Of a DNA stretch of 64,000 bases, positions 37,658 to 46,244 are shown in pieces. The translations under genes were made by a program, and so were the position numbers. The notes beneath the pieces were generated by a model. The model did not search any database. It was given only the letters and a program-made list of their open reading frames with translations, and was not told where the DNA came from. Source of the DNA: Myxosarcina sp. GA_180221_E-2-1-MAG-40_15 (GTDB taxonomy: Bacteria; Cyanobacteriota; Cyanobacteriia; Cyanobacteriales; Xenococcaceae). Position 1 is the first letter of the stretch; every line of letters starts with the position of its first letter. Where the stretch lies: contig JAIMKV010000012.1 in the NCBI GenBank assembly GCA_020692205.1, positions 1-64,000 on the forward strand, read 5' to 3'.

Positions 37658-37756
37658 TCTTTCATCTAGAGAAATTTACGTTAGTATGTGAAGCGTGAAA
37701 ACAGAAATACCTAAAAAGTAGATATACGTAGATATACGGATGATCAGGATTGTTGC

Positions 37757-38593
37757 ATGACTTTCGAGCCTACTATCTCCCTGGATAAAGTTGACGATCT
37801 GCCTGATTCGTCTCCTTTAATTAGTCGCTATTCGCAAATTTACCTAAAAAACGATGGCGAACAAATACTGTTGATCTTGCCTACTCAAGCCGAAATAAAT
37901 TCTGATTTACCATGGTCAGAAACTTGGCAAGAACTAAAACATCTGTTAAAAACCAAGGAGCAGTCTTGGCAGATAGGAACAAATGTGTGCTTAGTTGCTA
38001 AAGATCGACTGCTTGACGCTAGACAGTTACAAACCATTGCCGAAACTCTTAATGATGTCCAACTTTCTCTGTCAACAGTTAGTACCAATCGAAGACAGAC
38101 GGCAGTAGCGGCTGCTACTAGTGGTTATTCTGTACAACAAAATTCTGCTCAACCGTTGGTTGAAAATCAGACTGATTCAGGAGATGTTATCTCTCCCACC
38201 CTAGCAGAGCCACTGTATTTACAAAGTACGGTTCGCTCTGGAGTCGAAATACGTCATCCAGGAACAATCGTGATCTTTGGTGACTTAAATCCTGGTGGAA
38301 AAGCGATCGCGGCAGGGGATATTTTAGTCTGGGGTCGCTTGCGGGGTATTGCCCACGCAGGAGCGCAAGGAAACCATCAATGTCGAATTACGGCATTACA
38401 AATGGAATTTACCCAACTGCGAATTGCCGATGCTGTTGCTAGAGCGCCTAAATTAAGACCTAGACGCTTATCACCAGAATTGGCTTTCATGACTATAGAT
38501 GGAATTCGTTTAGCTGATACCTCAGAGTTTGCTAAACGCTATATCTTTTCATCGCCCAAAAAGGCATGGGTTGAAAAAAACCAAGCAAAATAA
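37757..38593 (+). CDS. minC: Septum site-determining protein MinC
   Basis: Inhibits FtsZ assembly away from midcell. The 278-residue protein has an N-terminal FtsZ-binding domain (residues about 25-115) with a linker rich in Ser, Gln and Ala. The C-terminal beta-helix binds MinD: STVRSGVEIRHPGTIVIFGD, then GKAIAAGDILVWGRLRGIAHAG. It begins the minC-minD-minE run, with 30 bases to minD. The final basic stretch (SPKKAWVEKNQAK) is a minor extension. Confidence 0.93.
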   Translation: MTFEPTISLDKVDDLPDSSPLISRYSQIYLKNDGEQILLILPTQAEINSDLPWSETWQELKHLLKTKEQSWQIGTNVCLVAKDRLLDARQLQTIAETLNDVQLSLSTVSTNRRQTAVAAATSGYSVQQNSAQPLVENQTDSGDVISPTLAEPLYLQSTVRSGVEIRHPGTIVIFGDLNPGGKAIAAGDILVWGRLRGIAHAGAQGNHQCRITALQMEFTQLRIADAVARAPKLRPRRLSPELAFMTIDGIRLADTSEFAKRYIFSSPKKAWVEKNQAK

Positions 38594-38623
38594 CTACAGC
38601 TACACAAATCTTAAGCAAGCAAT

Positions 38624-39421
38624 ATGAGTCGTATAATTGTTGTTACTTCTGGCAAAGGAGGAGTGGGTAAAACCACCACCACCTCCAACTTGGGAGCTGC
38701 ACTGGCCAAACATAATCGTTCTGTAGCTCTCATTGACGCTGATTTTGGATTAAGAAATCTAGATTTGTTGCTGGGATTAGAAGAGCGAGTAGTCTATACT
38801 GCCATAGACGTACTGGCTGGGGAATGCCGCTTAGCACAGGCTCTGGTTAAAGATAAACGCCTTAAAGGTTTAGTGTTACTTCCCGCAGCCCAAAATCGTA
38901 ATAAAGAATCCGTTCAGCCAGAGCAAATGAAAAAAATAGCCACTGCTTTGGCTAAAGGTTATGATTACATTCTCATTGATTGCCCAGCGGGCATCGAACT
39001 TGGTTTCCGCAATGCTATTTCTGCTGCCGAAGAAGCTCTAATCGTCACAACTCCAGAAGTTGCTGCGGTACGAGATGCTGACCGAGTTATTGGTCTACTA
39101 GAAGCAGAAGGTGTGAACAAAATTAGCCTGATTGTCAATCGGGTTAAGCCTTTGATGGTTGAGGAAAACAAAATGATGAGTGTAGAAGACGTGTTGGAAT
39201 TATTGGGAGTGCCTTTAATTGGCGTTGTCCCTGATGATGAAAAAGTCATTGTCGCTACCAACAGAGGCGAACCCTTGGTTTTGGGAGATATTGAATCTGT
39301 GCCAGCAAAGGCATATTCAAACATTGCTCGACGCTTGGAAGGAGAAAAAGTACCATTCCTTGACTTGATGGCAAATCAAGGTAACATTTTGTCTCGTCTG
39401 CGTCGGATGTTTGGTGGTTAG
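38624..39421 (+). CDS. minD: Septum site-determining protein MinD
   Basis: A membrane-associating ATPase that carries MinC and is displaced by MinE. The deviant Walker A motif SGKGGVGKTTTTSNLG has the signature lysine. LIDADFGLRNLDLLLGLEER and YILIDCPAGIELGFRNA are typical MinD segments. The C-terminal amphipathic helix ends in LSRLRRMFGG. Length is 265 residues. Order minC-minD-minE and spacing support one transcription unit. Confidence 0.97.
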   Translation: MSRIIVVTSGKGGVGKTTTTSNLGAALAKHNRSVALIDADFGLRNLDLLLGLEERVVYTAIDVLAGECRLAQALVKDKRLKGLVLLPAAQNRNKESVQPEQMKKIATALAKGYDYILIDCPAGIELGFRNAISAAEEALIVTTPEVAAVRDADRVIGLLEAEGVNKISLIVNRVKPLMVEENKMMSVEDVLELLGVPLIGVVPDDEKVIVATNRGEPLVLGDIESVPAKAYSNIARRLEGEKVPFLDLMANQGNILSRLRRMFGG

Positions 39422-39551
39422 TCAGAAATTGCTCTTTGATCTCATAGAGCTAAATCTGACTATTGGTCAATAAACAAGACATTGGTTTGAAACAAGGTTA
39501 AAACTTGTGTGGACAATACCATTGATTACGTTCGTTTTTTCCCATCAGACC

Positions 39552-39938
39552 ATGTTAAACATGATTAAAAGGTTTCTGGAAATGCTTTTTCCCTGGAATA
39601 ATAACGCTAACAGCCGCAGTCACGCTAAAAGCCGTTTACAACTGATTATTGCTCACGATCGCGCTAGCATTAATCCAGACATAATGGAGGCAATGCGCAA
39701 AGAAATCTTAGATGTAGTTGCTCGCTATGTTGAGGTAGATCGAGAAGAAATGAAATTTTCTCTTTCTAACGATCAGCGGATGACATCTTTGACTGCTAAC
39801 CTGCCAATTCGGCAAGTTAAACGCATCGGCGATCCTAAAAAACAACTCAAAGAAGACAGCTCTCTTGATTTGCCCAAAATAGAGATCGTCGAACTAGATC
39901 GAGAGGCTAATGCTAATGCTAATGCTCAATCAAAATAA
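39552..39938 (+). CDS. minE: Cell division topological specificity factor MinE
   Basis: Drives MinD release from the membrane. From the chosen start (MLNMIKRFLEMLFPWN) it is 128 residues. The N-terminal anti-MinCD segment includes SRLQLIIAHDRASINPDIM, and the topology domain includes VVARYVEVDREEMKFSL. An upstream in-frame GTG at 39507 would add 15 residues not found in the family. The C-terminal tail after IRQVK is longer than in enteric MinE and ends in an Asn-Ala run encoded by the tandem gctaat (39908-39926). The gap after minD is 130 bases. Confidence 0.93.
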   Translation: MLNMIKRFLEMLFPWNNNANSRSHAKSRLQLIIAHDRASINPDIMEAMRKEILDVVARYVEVDREEMKFSLSNDQRMTSLTANLPIRQVKRIGDPKKQLKEDSSLDLPKIEIVELDREANANANAQSK

Positions 39939-40050
39939 CTAGGACAACAGCAAAGAAATACGAGATGATCATGAGTAATTAACGCTTACCATGATTGTTA
40001 GTTTCTATCGATCTGTTTTGTTGTGGCTGATCGGGGAAAGATTTGGCTGC

Positions 40051-40287
40051 TCAATATTGGACAGCTTCTCGATCTTTTAAGATACGTTCAGTTTCTGCGC
40101 TCAAAACCTGAACTCGATTTGCCCAGCTATGATTAGCTTCTATTTCTTGACGAGCCTGTTGACCCATTTCGGGAAATTTATTTTTGGCGGCGATCGCCTT
40201 AATTAAAGATTGTTGCAGCGAATTTTTATCTCTTGGCTGAAATAAAAATCCTGTCACGTTTGCCACAATTAGTCGAGGTAAAGACAT
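40051..40287 (-). pseudogene. C-terminal remnant of a GT4-type glycosyltransferase
   Basis: The 78-codon frame contains VTGFLFQPRDKNSLQQSL and a following helix (ARQEIEANHSWANRVQVL). This matches the last part of group-1 glycosyltransferases, where GFLF.P.D..L precedes the final helices. The donor-binding E-x7-E region and the whole acceptor domain are missing. The upstream 60 bases do not continue the family. It is read as a gene relic next to the TonB-like gene. Confidence 0.6.
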
Positions 40288-40351
40288 TTCGGCATTGGGA
40301 TTAGTTGATATTCTTGTTATATTTTGATTAAACTCAAAACAACACGATAAA

Positions 40352-41683
40352 CTATTGGTTTTGAAAATTTGGTTGATTTGGTAGAGTATTGTTTAAGTCA
40401 GAAGGAGTTGTTTTGGGTAGAGGTACATTGCGTAAGCGATCGCGCAATGGCGGCTCAGACGCAGGAGCGGGTATTGATTGAGGATTGGTCTTGGGTTGTG
40501 GTTTAATTTCTGATTGTGGCGATTGTGGTTGCGGTTTCGACTCAGGTTTTGTGTTAGTTGCTGGTTGTGGTAATTTGGGTTCAGTTTTCTGCTGGGTTTC
40601 TTCAGCTCTTTTGATTGAGGGCAAGGTTAAAGAAGGACAAATCTCTGCATCGTATTGATAATTTACCTTCACCTGATAAGGTTTAGGCTTGTTTGTCTGA
40701 TTAGCAAAAGTGCGATCGCCAAGATCTTTACTTGCTTGTTGATTAAAAACAGAATATTCTGCTCCTTTAATTAAATCAATCGTCGCGACTGCACCCTGAG
40801 TATTTATCACCACACCAAATACGCTGCTGCCTTCGAGTCTTTTGATACAGGCATCTCTAGGATAAGTACCCTTAATCTCAATTTGATCTGGTTCAATAGC
40901 TTCTACTTTTGCCAACCAAGCAACATAGTTTTTTCTGGCATCCTCATCAGTAGTACCAGCGTTGGTTTTAGTTAGACTTTGTCTTAAATTACTGATGCGT
41001 TCTTGAGATTGGGCAGTTTTTTGGGCAGCAATTTGCTCAGCAGTTGGCTTAGGTTGCTTAACTTCAGGTTTAGATACAGGTAATTGTGGCTTCTGCTCTG
41101 GTTTGACAGCTGCTTGCGTCGGTTGATTTGCTTGAGGCGATTTTTCGGAAAAAGTAGGTATGTCATTAGGTTGAGTCGGAATTTTCCCCGTGTTTGGCGG
41201 TATTTTAATCGGCTTGACCTCAAAGTCAGCAGGATCGACTGTTGGCGCTTGAGGCAAATTTGATAAATCCCCGACAGGAGGGAGGGTAATATCGGTCATG
41301 GGTGGCACGGCAGGAAAATCGAATATAGGTGGTGGCGGAATCGTCAGTGGCGGAAGATTTCTGGAGTCGCCTATGCCAGGAATTAAGTTGGGTGGAATAG
41401 CAAAAGGTGCAGCAGGATCACCACTATCTGCACGAGAGAAATTATTGAGATTTGGGCTAGCCTGGTCGTTTAGTTGAGGAGAGAGATCGGGCAAGCGAGA
41501 CTGTTGTTCTGGGTTGAGTTCAATAATCGAAACTTCTCTTCTCCCAGAATCGTCGTTGAATTTTATTGTTGGCAAACCAAATTTTAAGACTAACAAATGA
41601 AGCGCGATCGACAGCAACAAACATAGCTGTGCTGGGTTAACTAGTTTACTGGATTGATAGTCTAATTTTGACTCGTAGGACAT
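40352..41683 (-). CDS. TonB-like protein with a proline-rich tail
   Basis: A 443-residue protein with one N-terminal membrane helix (about residues 19-34, LCLLLSIALHLLVLKF). A long Pro-rich region (about 60-215) is suited to span the periplasm. A TonB_C-like domain follows at about residues 272-345 (YPRDACIKRLEGSSVFGVVI onward). Unlike usual TonB, the domain is not terminal: about 90 residues rich in Pro, Gln and Lys come after it. A short coiled segment (218-238) precedes the domain. It may energise outer-membrane transport or be a divergent envelope spacer. It has no ExbB/ExbD neighbours. Confidence 0.7.
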   Translation of the reverse strand: MSYESKLDYQSSKLVNPAQLCLLLSIALHLLVLKFGLPTIKFNDDSGRREVSIIELNPEQQSRLPDLSPQLNDQASPNLNNFSRADSGDPAAPFAIPPNLIPGIGDSRNLPPLTIPPPPIFDFPAVPPMTDITLPPVGDLSNLPQAPTVDPADFEVKPIKIPPNTGKIPTQPNDIPTFSEKSPQANQPTQAAVKPEQKPQLPVSKPEVKQPKPTAEQIAAQKTAQSQERISNLRQSLTKTNAGTTDEDARKNYVAWLAKVEAIEPDQIEIKGTYPRDACIKRLEGSSVFGVVINTQGAVATIDLIKGAEYSVFNQQASKDLGDRTFANQTNKPKPYQVKVNYQYDAEICPSLTLPSIKRAEETQQKTEPKLPQPATNTKPESKPQPQSPQSEIKPQPKTNPQSIPAPASEPPLRDRLRNVPLPKTTPSDLNNTLPNQPNFQNQ

Positions 41684-41874
41684 AATCCGTAACTATAAAA
41701 TTGAAATATAAAAATTAAACATTTAGTTATCTAGTTTACAGAATAACTTAAACAAAATAGATCATCATCAATCTAGATTATGCTTAATTAGTTAAGATGA
41801 CAATCTGTTTTCAATCAAATAGATTCGTATTCTAATCGATCAAGCATCAGATGAGCAAAAACAAAACAAGTAGC

Positions 41875-43044
41875 TTAATTTCTAATTTGCACAGGCATTA
41901 CCAGATAGGTCATTTTTAATCCTCCCAAAGGGCTAAAAATAACTGGTTGATTCCATTCATTCAACTGCATTTTTATTTGCGTTGTTGAGAGTGCCTTCAA
42001 TCCGTCCATCAGATATTTGATGTTAAACGCAATCTCGATGTCTTCTCCGATAATTTCTGCTGGTAAAGACTGTTTGGCATTGCCTACATCTTGAGCATCA
42101 GCGGAGACAATTAGTTCTGATCGCTCATTGTTAATGCTAAATTTTACTAAGTTGTTTTTCTGTGCTAATACTGCTACTAGCTCTAAACTACTTAAAAGAC
42201 GCTTGCGGTCTAAAATAATTTCGCGAGCAAAGTTTTGGGGAATGAGTTGTGCATAAGCAGGATAGTCTCCTAATATTTTTGTACTAGTTAGAAGGCGATC
42301 GCCCAATTCAAACATCATTACCTGTTCATCGAAACTAACTTTGACCAGATCGGTAATCCCAGCATCACTAACAATTCTTTCTAGCTCTCGTAATGCTTTG
42401 GCTGGTACGGTTACGGCAATTTTAGGCAACTTTATAGTCAATTCTGAGTCTTCGGTATTGAGTTCTGTTGCCACAACTGCCAAGCGATGACTATCAGTGG
42501 CAGCAAATTCTAAAATGTCGCCCCAATTATGTTGCCCCAAGCCTTGGGTTTTCAGATGAACTCCTGTCAGCACTTGTTTCGACAGTTCGGTTGAAGCAGC
42601 AAACAAACATCCTCCTAAACCTTGGTTTAGCACGGCTATAGGTAGTTCAAGGGTTTGTTTAGCTTTAATTGTGGGCAAATTAGGAAATTCAGCTGCGTCG
42701 ATTCCTGTGAGTTGAAACTGACCAGAAGTTGAACTTATTGTGGTAATAGAACCTGAATCATCATCAGCAACATCTAAAGTAATTTCTATCTCTGGTAAAC
42801 GAGTTACAATATCGTTCAATAATTTGGCAGGCAGAGTAATTTCACCGCCTTCAATAACTTCGGCATTAAAACTAGTTTTGATGCCCAAACTACCGTCAAA
42901 GGCAATCAGGCTGACTTTTTGAGTAGTCTCGGTAGCTTTGATTAAAACGTTGCCTAGTACCGCGGGTTCTGGACGAGAGGGAACAGCACGACTAACCAGA
43001 ACCAGATTATTTTTCAGATCGTATGAGGCGCAAACAATTTTCAT
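41875..43044 (-). CDS. dnaN: DNA polymerase III beta subunit (sliding clamp)
   Basis: The ring-shaped processivity factor of replication. The 389-residue length and three-domain repeat fit. Recognisable parts are the N-terminal strand MKIVCASYDLKNNLVLVSRA, AATDSHRLAVVATELN in the middle domain and the C-terminal FSPLGGLKMTYLVMPVQIRN, the last part lining the partner-binding pocket. It follows dnaA on the same strand after 217 bases that contain DnaA boxes. Confidence 0.97.
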   Translation of the reverse strand: MKIVCASYDLKNNLVLVSRAVPSRPEPAVLGNVLIKATETTQKVSLIAFDGSLGIKTSFNAEVIEGGEITLPAKLLNDIVTRLPEIEITLDVADDDSGSITTISSTSGQFQLTGIDAAEFPNLPTIKAKQTLELPIAVLNQGLGGCLFAASTELSKQVLTGVHLKTQGLGQHNWGDILEFAATDSHRLAVVATELNTEDSELTIKLPKIAVTVPAKALRELERIVSDAGITDLVKVSFDEQVMMFELGDRLLTSTKILGDYPAYAQLIPQNFAREIILDRKRLLSSLELVAVLAQKNNLVKFSINNERSELIVSADAQDVGNAKQSLPAEIIGEDIEIAFNIKYLMDGLKALSTTQIKMQLNEWNQPVIFSPLGGLKMTYLVMPVQIRN

Positions 43045-43261
43045 CTCAGAATCGGAATTGAGGATATTGCAAACAATTGTACTATTTTACGGTTAATGGC
43101 TTTTAGCTTTCAATCGGACTGATCAAACGATACATTGATAACCATATTTAATCATTAACTAGAGATTCAACCAGATTTATCAAGACAATTTGATTGGTTT
43201 ACTTGTGGATAAACTGTGGATAACTGGAGATTATCGGTTCGAGCCTGTGGAAAAAGCTGCT
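43045..43261. other. dnaA-dnaN intergenic region with DnaA boxes, candidate oriC
   Basis: Two exact copies of the box tgtggataa (reverse complement of TTATCCACA) lie at 43204-43212 and 43215-43223. A third box tgtggaaaa (TTTTCCACA) lies at 43246-43254. All are in the same orientation, within 51 bases, just after the dnaA stop. AT-rich DNA extends from there to dnaN. This is the classical place and content for a bacterial origin and resembles the origin near dnaN in Synechococcus. The same boxes could instead regulate dnaN. Confidence 0.6.
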
Positions 43262-44635
43262 TTAGGGTTTAAATTTTTGCTGGCTAACAAAGTTAATCCG
43301 ATCGCTTAACAAAGATATAGTCTGATTCAAGGCGCGATCTTTTCGCAGCAGTTTAGCAATCTTGTCACAACTATACATGACAGATGTATGGTCTTTGCCG
43401 CCAAACTTTTCGCCAATACGAGGTAGGCTTAGATCTGTATGTTGTCGCATTAAATACATAGCGATATGTCTGGCATGACTAATCTCGCGACGACGAGAAC
43501 TACTTTTCAAATCATCGGTAGAGACATTCAGAATTTCTGCCGCTACTTCCAGAATAGTTTCTGGAGAGGCAGTAATTTGTTCTACTTTAGGGTTGAGTGC
43601 TGCGGCAATGTTTTCTACCGTCATCGACAAGCCAGATAGAGAAATATAGGCGATCGCTCTAATTAATGCTCCTTCTAATTCTCGGATATTCGAGGTATAT
43701 TGACTAGCAATATAGGCGATCGCTTCTTTAGGTAGACGAACATTTTCATATTCTGCCTTCTTTTGTAAAATTGCCATGCGAGTTTCTAAATCGGGAACTT
43801 GGACATCGGCAATCAAACCCATGGAGAATCTAGAACTCAAGCGTTCCTGTAGTTTGGGAATCTGCTGTGGCGGGCGATCGCTTACTAGAACCACCTGCTT
43901 TCCCGCCTCATGTAGGGTATTAAAAGTGTGAAAAAATTCTTCTTGAGTATACTCTTTACCTTCAATAAACTGAATATCGTCTACTAGCAAAATATCAGCG
44001 GTGCGATAGTGTTCCCGAAAAGCCTGAATACTATCATTACGAATTGCCGCGATTAGGTCGTTAGTGAATTGTTCCGTCGAAACATAAAAAACCCGTGCCT
44101 CAGGATTAATTTCTAGATGATAATGTCCAATTGCCTGCATCAAATGCGTTTTACCTAGCCCGACACCGCCACAAAGAAACAAAGGATTAAAATCTCGTCC
44201 AGGAGATTCAGCAACAGCCAGAGAAGCAGCGTGTACCATGCGATTTGTCGGACCAACAACAAAGCTATAAAAAGTATATTTAGAATTTAATTTGTTCGGT
44301 TTAAGAGCATTTCGCGCAGCAGACGCAGATCCCTGCTGGAGTTGAGCAAAATTAGTTGGTTCGGTTAAAAAATCAAGGTCTGCACCTTGTTGAGATTTGA
44401 GACGAATTTCCAGAGGCTTGCCGATGACTTCTGCCACTGCATCACAAATAATGCCGATATAGTGCTTTTGGAGATGACTCGTTACAAAAGCATTAGGAGT
44501 CAAGATAGTTATATTATAAGCATTAAAATCTTCGATAGTGGCATTTTGAATCCAAGTCTCAAAGGTAGGGCGAGAGAGCCTTTGTTCGAGAAGTTCTAGA
44601 ACTTTTTCCCATAGTTGTTGTGCAGAAATTGCCAC
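43262..44635 (-). CDS. dnaA: Chromosomal replication initiator DnaA
   Basis: The 457-residue initiator. The N-terminal DnaB-binding domain begins AQQLWEKVLELLEQRLSRPT. The AAA+ domain has Walker A GGVGLGKTHLMQAIG, Walker B ILLVDDIQFIEGKE and the arginine-finger region ERLSSRFSMGL. The C-terminal DNA-binding domain has SRRREISHARHIAMYLMRQH and the signature KFGGKDHTSVMYSCDKI. Full length. It is oriented towards dnaN. The gene itself does not prove that the origin is here, because dnaA is dispensable in some cyanobacteria. Confidence 0.97.
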   Translation of the reverse strand: MAISAQQLWEKVLELLEQRLSRPTFETWIQNATIEDFNAYNITILTPNAFVTSHLQKHYIGIICDAVAEVIGKPLEIRLKSQQGADLDFLTEPTNFAQLQQGSASAARNALKPNKLNSKYTFYSFVVGPTNRMVHAASLAVAESPGRDFNPLFLCGGVGLGKTHLMQAIGHYHLEINPEARVFYVSTEQFTNDLIAAIRNDSIQAFREHYRTADILLVDDIQFIEGKEYTQEEFFHTFNTLHEAGKQVVLVSDRPPQQIPKLQERLSSRFSMGLIADVQVPDLETRMAILQKKAEYENVRLPKEAIAYIASQYTSNIRELEGALIRAIAYISLSGLSMTVENIAAALNPKVEQITASPETILEVAAEILNVSTDDLKSSSRRREISHARHIAMYLMRQHTDLSLPRIGEKFGGKDHTSVMYSCDKIAKLLRKDRALNQTISLLSDRINFVSQQKFKP

Positions 44636-44799
44636 TCTTTTACATGACTAGTAAGGATGATTTTAAGTCAAGGCACGTTACTGCTTAACCAGCTTGTACA
44701 ATTGACTTGTAAGATTTTATCAGTTGAGTCGTATTAGGATCGGTAATATTTGCCATCTATTGCCAATCGCTAAAATTTTCTTGTAAGACAAGATACTCT

Positions 44800-44855
44800 T
44801 CAAGTCGAAGGTACTCCGCCCTAAACGGACTGAGCCTGCTTCGACTTCGTGAACC
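44800..44855 (+). repeat. Interspersed repeat (tactccgccctaaa family), intergenic copy
   Basis: Perfect 9-base outer arms (aagtcgaag / cttcgactt) enclose gtactccgccctaaacggac. The core is nearly identical to the reverse complement of the copy inside the P450 gene at 49045-49079, and it also matches 15761-15811. It lies in the dnaA-def gap, which holds no other recognised feature. Confidence 0.7.
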
Positions 44856-44884
44856 TTACCAATTAATTTAATAGCTCATAAATT

Positions 44885-45424
44885 ATGCATAAATTGCCAG
44901 TGATCGCTCAAATAGGCGACCCAATTCTCAGGAGTAAGGCTAAACCTGTAAATAAAATCTCAGACCCTACTATCATAAAGCTAATTGACTCATCAATCGC
45001 TACTGCGACTGCCAATTTAGGAGTGGGAATTGCGGCACCACAAATTTCTCAGCCTTACCGACTATTCATTGTCGCTTCTCATCCAAGCGATCGCTATCCA
45101 CAAGCGCCGACTATGACACCAACAGCGATGATTAACCCGCGAATCTTATCTCACGGGGAGCAAGTAGTCAAAGATTGGGAAGGATGCCTAAGTGTACCTA
45201 ACATTAGAGGTCTAGTACCTAGATATCAAGAAATTGAGGTTGAATATACAACTAGGCAAGGAGAAACAAGTCAGCAAATCTTAACAGATTTTGTAGCGCG
45301 TATTTTCCAGCATGAATTAGATCATCTCGACGGGATTATCTTTACAGATCGAATCACAGATCCAGCCGACTTGTATACCGAAGCCGAATACCGCCAGCTT
45401 ATTTCCTCAAAGGAAAGACATTAA
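44885..45424 (+). CDS. def: Peptide deformylase
   Basis: Removes the formyl group from new protein N-termini. All three metal-site motifs are present: GVGIAAPQI, EGCLSVP with the Cys ligand, and the HELDH box (QHELDHLDG) with two His ligands and the catalytic Glu. Length is 179 residues, a type 1-like form without N-terminal extension. It stands alone, downstream of the repeat at 44800-44855 on the opposite strand to dnaA. Confidence 0.96.
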   Translation: MHKLPVIAQIGDPILRSKAKPVNKISDPTIIKLIDSSIATATANLGVGIAAPQISQPYRLFIVASHPSDRYPQAPTMTPTAMINPRILSHGEQVVKDWEGCLSVPNIRGLVPRYQEIEVEYTTRQGETSQQILTDFVARIFQHELDHLDGIIFTDRITDPADLYTEAEYRQLISSKERH

Positions 45425-45692
45425 TATTAATAATGATTAATTTAGCTTTTTCAGGCAGGATTGAGTGGAGATCGCACTTCGCGCTCAAAAATCAAAATAA
45501 TTGCCTAGACAAAATTAAGCGATTTGATGCTCATCTTGATAAAAGTGCTAAGATTCTAAGTGGGGAATCAACAGATTAAAGATTGAGTTTGTATCCAGTA
45601 TCTAAATGGTCTTTTCCGTAAAGTATTGAGCTATTTCTTTCCAATAATTCTGTTTCTCTGGACACAACACTCATTGAGAATAAATTCAGAAT

Positions 45693-45968
45693 ATGTCAAT
45701 TTACGTAGGCAATTTATCTTACGAAGTTAGTCAAGAAGATTTAAGCGAAGTCTTCAACGAATATGGAACTGTTAAAAGAATTCATATTCCTAGCGATCGC
45801 GAAACAGGTCGTCCACGGGGATTTGCTTTTGTCGAAATGGAATCAGAAGCCAACGAAGATAAAGCGATTGAAGCTTTAGATGGCGCAGAATGGATGGATC
45901 GTCAGCTAAAAGTTAATAAAGCCAAACCTCGCGAAAACAGAAGCGGTGGTAGAAACAACCGTTTTTAA
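45693..45968 (+). CDS. RRM-type RNA-binding protein (cyanobacterial Rbp)
   Basis: A 91-residue protein with one RNA recognition motif. RNP2 is IYVGNLSYEV and RNP1 is RGFAFVEM. A short Gly/Asn/Arg-rich tail (NRSGGRNNRF) follows. This is the cyanobacterial Rbp type, many of which are cold-induced or localise mRNA to thylakoids. The 268-base upstream region could carry a cold-responsive leader. A terminator-like hairpin follows at 46003-46053. Confidence 0.93.
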   Translation: MSIYVGNLSYEVSQEDLSEVFNEYGTVKRIHIPSDRETGRPRGFAFVEMESEANEDKAIEALDGAEWMDRQLKVNKAKPRENRSGGRNNRF

Positions 45969-46002
45969 GCAAACTTATTAAAATTAAATTAAATTAAAAA
46001 TC

Positions 46003-46063
46003 AACGCCTCTAAGAATTGAGTAGATTCGCTCTTATTTCTTTTTCGGGGCGTTTTGTTATTTT
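46003..46063 (+). terminator. Probable rho-independent terminator of the rbp gene
   Basis: Arms aacgcctc (46003-46010) and ggggcgtt (46046-46053) pair with one G-T wobble, and a T-rich run (ttgttatttt) follows. The 35-base loop includes a small inner pair (taaga / tctta). The position about 35 bases after the rbp stop fits. Confidence 0.6.
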
Positions 46064-46101
46064 AATCAATTAAATCGGATCAAGGCTATAGCGCTGCGCG
46101 C

Positions 46102-46155
46102 AAGTCAAAAGTCAAAAGTCAAAAGCTAGCTAGTTTCATACTTCATACTTCATAG
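46102..46155 (+). repeat. Short tandem heptamer repeats
   Basis: Three copies of agtcaaa are followed after a short palindrome (gctagctag) by three copies of cttcata or close variants. These resemble cyanobacterial STRR heptamers. A related set lies at 8197-8235. Confidence 0.65.
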
Positions 46156-46244
46156 ATTAAAATTTAATCGCCAGAAAACTATAGAAAAATTGTGTAATTG
46201 GGAACTATATTAGTTGAGTTGTTATGTAGAAAGAGGAGCATGAG

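Noticed and set aside
38965-39324. A 119-codon minus-strand frame inside minD
   Set aside because: Ser/Thr-rich shadow of the minD coding frame with no independent support.
43228-43250. A tRNA T-loop-like ggttcgag in the dnaA-dnaN gap
   Set aside because: No acceptor, anticodon or D-arm pairing can be built around it; the stretch is better explained by the DnaA boxes.
46102-46155. Possible CRISPR array
   Set aside because: The units are 7 bases with no spacers; they are tandem heptamers, not repeat-spacer units.
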